From: Bidens hawaiensis
Taxonomy: Eukaryota > Streptophyta > Magnoliopsida > Asterales > Asteraceae
Direction: 5' to 3'
Assembly: GCA_021521415.1 (NCBI GenBank)
Contig: JAIQDT010004229.1
Location: forward strand, 186,001-250,000
DNA: 64,000 nt
Positions within the stretch are counted from its first letter, which is position 1; each line of letters opens with the position of its first letter. Below, one piece after another: positions 57,274-64,000 of this stretch. The notes below the pieces were generated by a model. That model had not been told where the DNA came from. It saw only the letters and a program-made list of their open reading frames with translations, and did not search any database. The translations under genes were made by a program, and so were the position numbers.

Positions 57274-57546
57274 ATCGCCCCAATCACGTCAAAGTCGTCA
57301 GGTAAACGGCTATCCTGAAGATCCAATGGATCAACTGGACCGACCACATACAAGTATGTGTCCTTCTTACTAAGTATGACCGACTAATTTTCAGCAACTG
57401 AAAGAACACACGTCATAGCCGCCCCGGTCACTTTCAGTCTTCCAGTTAATGGCTATCCTCATTCTCTACGTTGAAACGAGGACCAAAACATATCCTAGGA
57501 TATGTCCATCAAACTGAGGTAACCGACTAATTTTAAGCAAAAATGA
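57274..57546 (-). repeat. 3' module, two tandem copies, in the copia element
   Basis: Copy 1 (57274-57400) and copy 2 (57417-57546) each show, on the plus strand, CGCCCC, a TCACNTNNNAGT block, a GGCTATCC block, GGACC, a TATGTCC block and a CCGACTAATTTT block, followed by AGCAA. This is the order seen in the Athila-like element at 40125 and 47155. Confidence 0.78.
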
Positions 57547-57552
57547 CCCATG

Positions 57553-57581
<29 letters not shown>
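57553..57581 (-). repeat. A29 tract just behind the pol stop
   Basis: The plus strand has 29 T residues, so the element strand has 29 A residues, 15 nt downstream of the pol stop codon (57599-57597). Confidence 0.9.
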
Positions 57582-57587
<6 letters not shown>

Positions 57588-57596
57588 AAGACATGG

Positions 57597-58026
57597 TTAC
57601 TCGGGATTGATCATCCCGTTTAGCTCAATTAGGTTTTGAAATCTGGATTTATCAAACGCTTTTGTAAACAAGTCAGCAAAATTTTCAAGTGTATCAACTT
57701 TTTCGATCTTTATCAGTTTCTTCTCAGCACAATCCCGTATGAAGTGATGACGAATGTCAATATGCTTAGTTTTACTGTGCTTCACGGGATTGTTAATTAC
57801 TGAGATGGCGGCAGTGTTATCAATTAAAATAGGAGTAAGTAAGAAATTCAGACCATAGTCGCGCAATTGTTGCTGAATCCACAAAACCTGAGAGCAGCAG
57901 TTGGATGCTGCCATGTATTCAGCTTCGCATGTTGAAATTGCAACTGATGTCTGTTTCTTGCACTGCCAGGAAACTAATCTTCCTCCAAGAAACTGACAGC
58001 CTCATGTTGTTGACTTCCGACTCTGA
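57597..58026 (-). pseudogene. Copia RNase H
   Basis: The frame 57914-57597 carries the copia-type RNase H end: LWIQQQLRDYGL, ILIDNTAAISVINNPVKHSK, KHIDIRHHFIRDC and NFADLFTKAFDKSRF. The upstream link to RT at 57914-58027 is broken by a frameshift (frames change inside the MAAS segment). RNase H removes the RNA template during cDNA synthesis. Confidence 0.85.
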
Positions 58027-59525
58027 TTACAGCCACCATATCAGAATCTGTATACGCCACAGTTCAACGTCTCCTCCCATTGGGTACCACAACCCTAGTT
58101 TCGGCTTGCCCTTAAGATACCGCAAAATCCTCTTCACACCTTTCATGTGAGATTCCTTTGGGTTTGCCTGAAAACGAGCACAAAGACAAACAGAAAACAT
58201 TATATCGGGCCTAGAAGCAGTTAAATACATTAATGAACCTATTATCGCCCGATACAGAGTAGGGTCCACATCTGCGTCACCATCTGATTCAGCGCCCAAC
58301 TTGTGATTGACGCAGATTGGGGTGTCATATGGAGAACTGTCCTCCATCTTGAATCTCTTCAGCACATCATGAACATACTTTGTTTGATGAATGAACATCC
58401 CATCCTTCTTCTGATCAACCTGCAATCCTAGAAAGAAGGTTAGTTCACCCATAGCACTCATCTCGAATCGTTTCTTCATGACAGCCTCAAAATCCTGACA
58501 CATGGATACTCTTGATGCAGCAAAAATGATATCATCCACGTAGACTTGAACCAGTAAGAAGTCACATCCTTCTCTCTTCACAAACAGCGTACTGTCAATC
58601 AATCCTCTTTCAAAACCATTTTCCAGCAAGTAGTCCGATAACGTTGAATACCATGCACGAGGTGCCTGATGTAACCCATATAACGCCTTGCTCAACCTGT
58701 ATACGTGATCCGGAAAGTCTGGGTCAGGAAAACCCGGAGGTTGCTCAACAAACACAACCTCATCAACTTTCCCGTTAAGAAACGCGCTCTTCACATCTAA
58801 CTGAAACACCTTCATCTTTTAGATGCAGCAAACGCCAAAAACAATCTAATCGCTTCTAACCGGGCAACAGGAGCGAAAACCTCATTGTAGTCAATACCCT
58901 CTTGTTGATTAAAACCTTTAACAACCAGCCTCGCCTTATTTCTCACGATAATCCCCTTTTCATCTCTCTTGCACTTGAACACCCATTCGTGCCTATAGCA
59001 TGCACATTCTTTGGTTTTTTCAACCAAAGTCCAAACTTCCATTTTTTCGAACTGAGCCAACTCTTCTTGCATGGCTTCGACCCACGAGCTGTCCTTTAAA
59101 GCCATTTGATAATTCTTTGGTTCAATTTGGCTTATAAAGCAGGAGTACAAACATTCATTCATTATACCCGTTTCTTTTATGCTTGTATAAACACAGGTGT
59201 GCTCATTCAAGCTACTTCTGGTTTGTACACTCGAGGACACATCACCTATAACGTTCTCCAATGGGTGATCTTTGTGAATTCTCGTGGTCGGAACAGCACC
59301 GACATGTAAATTGTCTTCCAAGTTCGAAGAGATCTCATCTATGGTTGTTTCTGGCTGAGAGTGAAAAGGATTAATAAATTCATCTTCAGTTGAGGCCGCA
59401 GGGGTATCGATAGGGTTTGATGTGGAAGGCTGAGATTTTTCTGTCATCTGATGTTGCACTACCTCCTCTTCCTCATCAAAAATCATCTTAGTCACTGCTC
59501 TTTCGTCTTCTTCAGAAATTTCCAA
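58027..59525 (-). pseudogene. Copia reverse transcriptase
   Basis: 59525-58812 holds an acidic linker and then the RT N-terminus ([55 protein letters not shown]). 58815-58027 continues with [30 protein letters not shown], the catalytic YVDD in [22 protein letters not shown] and [15 protein letters not shown]. The two frames overlap by 4 nt, so a small indel at 58812 breaks the polyprotein. Motifs and order (integrase before RT) are those of Ty1/copia. Confidence 0.9.
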
Positions 59526-59571
59526 AGTAGGTACGTTAAACGACTTAAAAAGTTTAACATAGTCAAACAGC

Positions 59572-60639
59572 TCAGCAGTCCATTGCTTGGTTTTGGCGGT
59601 TGGTAACTAGTAATGTCGGTGTTACAAACCACCTCCACCTTGCAAGTTGTCGTATTGAAGACCCTCTGTTGGGAGTCCCAACAACATAACCGACTAGGAT
59701 TCCCTCATCAGCTACTTCACCAAATTTCGAATTAGTCTTCAAAATCGAACAAGGAGACCCAAAAGGTTCAAGACCGCACAAGTTGGGCTTCCTTCCGTGC
59801 ATAAGCTCATAACAGGTTTTTCAAGTCTCTTAACGGTTAACACCCGATTCAGAACATAGCAGGCTGTAGCAACTGCTTCAGCCCAGAACATCACAGGAAG
59901 CTTTGAGTCTGCCAGCATAGTTCTGGCTCCTTCAATCAACGTTCGGTTCTTCCTTTCAGCTACTCCGTTCTGTTGTGAGTATACGGAGCGCTGTATTGAT
60001 GCTCAATACCCTTCTGAAGACAAAAAGATTTCCATCTCAAAGTTCTTGAACTCTGTCCCATTGTCGCTTCTGATGAATTTAACTGATTTACTCATGACGT
60101 TCTCGACTTTTGTAATTAGATTCTTCACCATCTGAGTCGTCTCGTCTTTCGTTTTCAGAAAATATACCCACGAGTATCGCGAGTAATCATCAGTTATCAC
60201 CAAGCAGTAAGAAGTACCACCTAGACTTTGTACATTCACCGGACCGAAGAGATCCATATGAAGTAGTTCTAGAGTACCAGCAATTGAGTTGATCGTCTTG
60301 GTGAGATGGCTTTTCTTGTGTTGTTTTCCCTTCTTGCACGCTATGCATTTATCTTCAAAGTTAAAACTCTTTAAGGGAACGCCCATCACAAGCCCATTTT
60401 TGACAATGAAGTTCATCTTACGAGATGAATATGTCCCATTCTCCTGTGCCACAATTCTGATTCTGATTCGCTTGCTTTTGTCATTAAAACAAGATTCTCC
60501 GGTGGCCATTTCAGTAGACCTCATGTCCATCACATATGTATTCGTTTCACGTGGAGCTTTCATTACTATCCATTCTTCTGGTATATGAAAACCAGGCTTC
60601 AATACAATCGCTTCATTTTTAGTGAAATGGACAGTGTAT
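59572..60639 (-). pseudogene. Copia integrase with pre-integrase domain
   Basis: 60602-60003 shows the HHCC-like region (CIACKKGKQHKKSH) and the catalytic core with the first Asp in LLHMDLFGPVNVQS and the second in FIRSDNGTEF. It breaks at SSEGY. 59939-59739 has ARTMLADSKLPVMFWAEAV and CYVLNRVL, and 59802-59572 has the C-terminal GRKPNLCGLEPFGSPC..GILVGYV. At least three breaks separate these pieces. Confidence 0.87.
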
Positions 60640-60880
60640 TCTTATCACAGATCTGCGACACACTCAGCAGATTGTGCTTTAATTCTTCCACAAAGTTTAC
60701 GTTTTCAAGTGTCATTCTCCCATTCGACACAGTACCTCTACCGGTAATCCTTCCACCGCTTTCACCAGCAAACTAACTCTAGCTCCCTGAACAGGTTTTA
60801 AGTCTTGCAACAAGTGTTTGTTGCCTGTCATGTGCCTGGGAACAGCCGCTATCTACAATCCAAAGATTGTTTGCAGCCCT
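60640..60880 (-). pseudogene. Copia aspartic protease remnant
   Basis: Reading the minus strand near 60860, the active-site region VDSGCS is visible, but the following RHMTGNKHLLQDLKPV lies in another frame. A one-base change thus breaks the protease at its active site. Further on, ENVNFVEELKHNLLSVSQIC (about 60715-60655) completes the usual end of the domain. Confidence 0.7.
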
Positions 60881-60912
60881 GTTCAACTGTTCCTGCACAA
60901 TAAAACAAAGAG

Positions 60913-61287
60913 TTAGAATCTTGGGACCCAAGACCAATTGGTCTTGGATCGATACGTCCCGTACCCTGGCTTTCTCAAGTTAGAGACTCGATAATTTCTG
61001 TAAGTCCTGTTAGGGTATCTCCCTGCAGATTGTGTGTAATGCCTTCCAAACCTTTGAGAATTGAAGGTGCTATATTTTGAGGTTTGGTTGTAAAACTGAG
61101 GTTGGTTTTTATGAAAACTTGAATTCGTTACATTTTGGCATTTTTTAAAGTTTTCATTTTTAGCAGTAACAGAATGACGCTTATACTCAGTTTTATTTGG
61201 CTTCATACCTCTTAATCTCGGCTCCAGAGGGCAATCTGCAACTAAATGCCCTAATTTGTTACATCTAAAGCAACACCGACTCTCCAA
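60913..61287 (-). pseudogene. Copia Gag, second zinc knuckle and basic tail
   Basis: The frame opens with CFRCNKLGHLVADC, a canonical CCHC zinc knuckle, followed by a basic, Asn/Tyr/Arg-rich tail. It is separated by frameshifts from the first knuckle about 1.05 kb upstream. Two knuckles with a coiled coil between them is an unusual layout for copia gag. Confidence 0.78.
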
Positions 61288-61537
61288 TTTCTTGTCAAAT
61301 GTTGTTTGGATGTAGAGGTAGTGTTACCAGCCGTTCGTCTCACATAAGGTGGACGTACGGATTGAGTGGAGAACTCTTTTTAGAACCTTTATTTTTATCT
61401 CCATCGGTGGTAACCCTACCTTCTCTTTTGTCTGATCAGATTCGGACAACTTATCCGAATCCGATGAGACTGGACTCAAAACAGAAATATTCCATTTGAA
61501 ACTTTCGAACTTGTTTCTCCACAGCTAACACTTGGTT

Positions 61538-62428
61538 TTACACTTGTAATCTTGATTGGAGTTGTCTGAGGAACTTCGAAATCGACAGATTTCTGAACAC
61601 TCGGATTATAAGTATAGTTGTGGTTAAAGGGTGGTGGAACTTCATTATATCCGATTCCTCCCCTCTTTGCAGAGGTACTGGATCACTCACGAGGTGATCA
61701 AGGATGGCCGAGGAATTCCTGAACTGCTCAAGTTTGCGGTTCAGTTCCACCACCTTTACCTGGTGGTCAGCAATCTGTTTATCCCGATCAGCAATCACTT
61801 TAGTTTTTTCCTCCAAAACTTCATAACTAAGATCAATTATTTCAATTTTCTCAGCAAGTTTAATTTTTAAAGCTTTGAACGTCTTTTTCACATGCTTTTA
61901 TTTTAATTTTATAACTCGTTTCTCTTGCTTTCGTAAAATGGTGATCTTCTTTAATAGTTTTAAAGTCAGCATCTAAATGGACATACTGATCAGTTATTGT
62001 TTTAAGTTGCTCAGACAAATTCTCACAACTAGTACAAATAGTTTAGGACTTACCTCGGAGCGATTATCTTTGTCATTTGCCATGAAAGCGGTTTCTTCTT
62101 CATTTGCTTTCTCAATTTCTTCAAACTTCTCACATTCTTCAGCTTCAGACTCAGCCATGTTTGCTTGCTCACCAGAACCACTTGAGCGTTGATTCCAGTT
62201 GTACTCACCTGCCTCTCTGGTCAACATGGCATTTATCTCTCTGTTAACTCCTGAGTGTTGTGTAGGTCGACCTTGTCCTCGTTCAAACCCTCTCATTTCT
62301 GCATTCCTTGGCAAAGTGCCCGTACTGTTGACAATTATAGCACCTTACTTTGGACTTGTCGAACCCGGGCCGACCACCAACAAACTTTCTCCCCGTCTTA
62401 TTCATGAAACGCTTGACTCGCCTCACTA
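61538..62428 (-). pseudogene. Copia Gag, first zinc knuckle and coiled-coil region
   Basis: The minus strand at about 62345-62300 reads CYNCQQYGHFAKEC, a canonical CCHC knuckle. The frame then shifts to an acidic stretch (ESEAEECEKFEEIEKANEEE, 62150-62090). 61891-61538 holds a heptad-rich stretch (AEKIEIIDLSYEVLEEKTKV, IADHQVKVVELNRKLEQF), a coiled coil. Frameshifts lie near 62310 and 62000-61900. Confidence 0.75.
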
Positions 62429-63532
62429 TCATGGCCATTTGCCATTGCAAATCCATCTCCTCCAGATCATCAGCATCGATCTGGTCATAATCCTCATCCA
62501 GAACAGCAGGGTCACAATCTTCCCCTGGATGTAGTTTTCATAGGAAGCAATAAATGATGCATAGACTGCAAACTGCTCTTCAGCAGATTTTACACTCATA
62601 GGCATCTTGGAATAACTATTGCTTGATGCATTTGCAGAAAAACTACTTGTGGATGCTTGAGGCTTTGAAGTACTAGATCCTCCAGCAACGAAACATACAT
62701 CACCATTCGTGTTTACAGAAACGTTTCCTTCATGAGACGAGTCAGAGCCTGACTCCCCTTTAGAGTAATAAGCAGCAGATTCAGGCCCTGAACTTGAGCC
62801 TGAGTTAACCTTTGCACCATACATACCAGGGTCTTGTATCTGATCTGTAGGTGTTTCTTTTCGAACCATATTAAGCTCATAAGTTCTGAGCTTGTTCACT
62901 GCCGTTTCAAGATCATAATTAGGAAAGTCTCTGTCTTCCCTCATAAGAACGGTGTACATTTCCACTTCGGTGGGAGAGCATCGAGAAGTTTTTCAACGAT
63001 CTCTTCTTCTCGGTAAGCAATCGAATAATTGCTAAGCTCTGTCATTAGATGATAGTATCTGGTGATAATATCATCCAGCGATTCGTTCTTCAAAAATTTG
63101 AAGACGGAGAACTGGGTTTTTAAGAGTTTGATCTTTGATGCACGTATACCCACATTCCCCTCGAATCTATTTTCAAGAGCATCCCAAAGCTCTCTCGCAG
63201 AAGTGTACTTTCGGAACGTATGGAGAACCTCTTGAGGAAGTGCCATTGTTATCGCGGCATGGGCCTTGCTTTCGGCCTCGTACATTTTCTTTTCTTCCTC
63301 CTCCATTTTGCTGTACTTCTTAACCACATCGCGACCTTCGTATTGCGCAGTTGGAGGGATATATCCATCCTGGATGCACACCCACATTTTGGCATCCTGG
63401 TATTTGATGTATTGGATGAATCTGTCCTTCCATGCCACGAAGTCAGTTCCTTTCATCAGCCTCGGGGCCCTTAGTGGCAGACCCCGCTTCTACTTCCATC
63501 TTGACCAAATCGGAGATATTGATCGACGACAT
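62429..63532 (-). pseudogene. Copia Gag, capsid (UBN2-type) domain
   Basis: The start is probably the ATG at 63532 (MSSINISDLVKMEVEAG). Within about 25 codons the frame shifts to the one with KGTDFVAWKDRFIQYIKYQD, which continues through HAAITMALPQEVLHTFRKYT and ELWDALENRFEGN. At about 62960 it shifts again to the frame with MREDRDFPNYDLETAV and a Ser/Gly-rich linker. A further shift lies near 62525 inside a G run. The breaks look like single-base losses, two of them in G runs. Confidence 0.83.
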
Positions 63533-63544
63533 CCTTGCAAAAAC

Positions 63545-63575
63545 CTGAAAAACCTGGAAACACAAAAAAAATATT
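63545..63575 (-). promoter_or_regulatory. Putative 3' splice site before gag
   Basis: The minus strand reads ATATTTTTTTTGTGTTTCCAG, then GTTTTTCAG, 13-22 nt before the gag ATG at 63532. T-rich tracts followed by CAG look like plant 3' splice sites. No donor identified. Confidence 0.35.
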
Positions 63576-63582
63576 AAACAGC

Positions 63583-63980
63583 TCAGTTGGCGAAGTTAAG
63601 AATAACTTCGCTTGAAGGTTAACTTCGCTGAAAGAGAACTTCGCTGAGATCTTAAATTCGCTTGATTTGGGCGAAGTTAAGAATAACTTCGCTTAGCTCT
63701 GGCGAACTTATGAGTTGAGCGAACTTGGGTTTGAAGCGAAGTTGCGGATAACTTCGCTAAGGCGAACTTATGAAGTGAGCGAAGTTGTAGTTAACTTCGC
63801 TAATCCTTATATCTTCGCCAAAAACCCTAATTCCAGCGACGGCAACTTCGCCTGAAGAATGGTAACTTCGCCCGATGAACGGTAACTTCGCCCGATGAAC
63901 AGGGAAGTTTGTTCAGATCTGTTTTCGTCAATCCAGCAGCTCCCGATCAATGCAAAGGCTTGAAAATGACTGTCAAGCAC
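63583..63980 (-). repeat. Palindromic GCGAAGTT/AACTTCGC array in the 5' leader
   Basis: Upstream of gag, about ten motifs alternate as GCGAAGTTAAGAATAACTTCGC-type hairpins (63589-63612, 63669-63693, 63737-63762, 63778-63803) and single ACTTCGCC sites. The leader then runs off the window toward the PBS and 5' LTR. Confidence 0.87.
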
Positions 63981-64000
63981 TAGCAAAACTCAATCCCAAC

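Overview
The window is nuclear DNA from a flowering plant, most likely a eudicot and possibly Asteraceae. The first part rests on the element types: hAT, PIF/Harbinger and Helitron elements, Athila-like Ty3/gypsy, Ty1/copia with an extra ORF behind pol, a tRNA-type SINE and a U6 snRNA copy. The family guess rests only on remembered resemblance of the 948-codon ORF to composite proteins. I found no convincing intact host protein-coding gene. The window is a heap of transposable elements inserted into one another, mostly AT-rich and full of (AT)n, (ATT)n and homopolymer tracts.

Layout. 1-7305: right part of a hAT element (transposase C-terminus) inserted in a long LTR of 'LTR family A'. The same LTR is split again by a 3.9 kb non-coding LTR element with a perfect 5-bp target duplication (CATTC), and it appears to sit in a terminal-inverted-repeat element. 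7309-8402: three tandem units of about 370 bp. 9490-11798: a complete solo family-A LTR with a perfect TSD (AAAAC). 11889-22600: small DNA elements: two hAT-type non-autonomous elements, a foldback element with minisatellite-filled arms, a Harbinger-like MITE with TTA TSD, a 1.85 kb Helitron-like element, and a MITE with inverted repeats of about 130 bp. 23293-23523: a U6 snRNA copy fused to a tRNA-type SINE and poly(A). 23524-27907: another family-A LTR, interrupted by a 2.17 kb PIF/Harbinger element (TAA TSD) with a transposase remnant. 27908-30711: decayed copia gag, a MITE and a gypsy LTR end with PBS. 30712-33880: unassigned AT-rich DNA.

33881-47889: a minus-strand Athila-like Ty3/gypsy element with broken gag-pol. 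Its 3' LTR is interrupted by a gag-only family-A element, and its 5' LTR is fused to the 3' part of a second Athila copy. 47890-50330: gypsy LTR fragments.

50371-64000: a minus-strand SIRE-like Ty1/copia element whose 5' LTR lies beyond the window. It has broken gag-pol, then an intact 948-codon ORF, then an LTR. That LTR is shared head to tail with a short deletion derivative ending in a second LTR that looks identical. The LTR, the leader and the spacer before the 948-codon ORF all carry palindromes built on GGCGAAGTT/AACTTCGCC. A module of about 130 bp behind pol recurs in the Athila-like element, which belongs to another superfamily.

Strongest candidates for something undescribed: the palindrome system and extra ORF of the copia element, with a splice acceptor 2 nt before the likely start; the 3' module shared between copia and gypsy; the U6-SINE chimera; and the LTR family whose copies carry different minisatellites in equivalent places.
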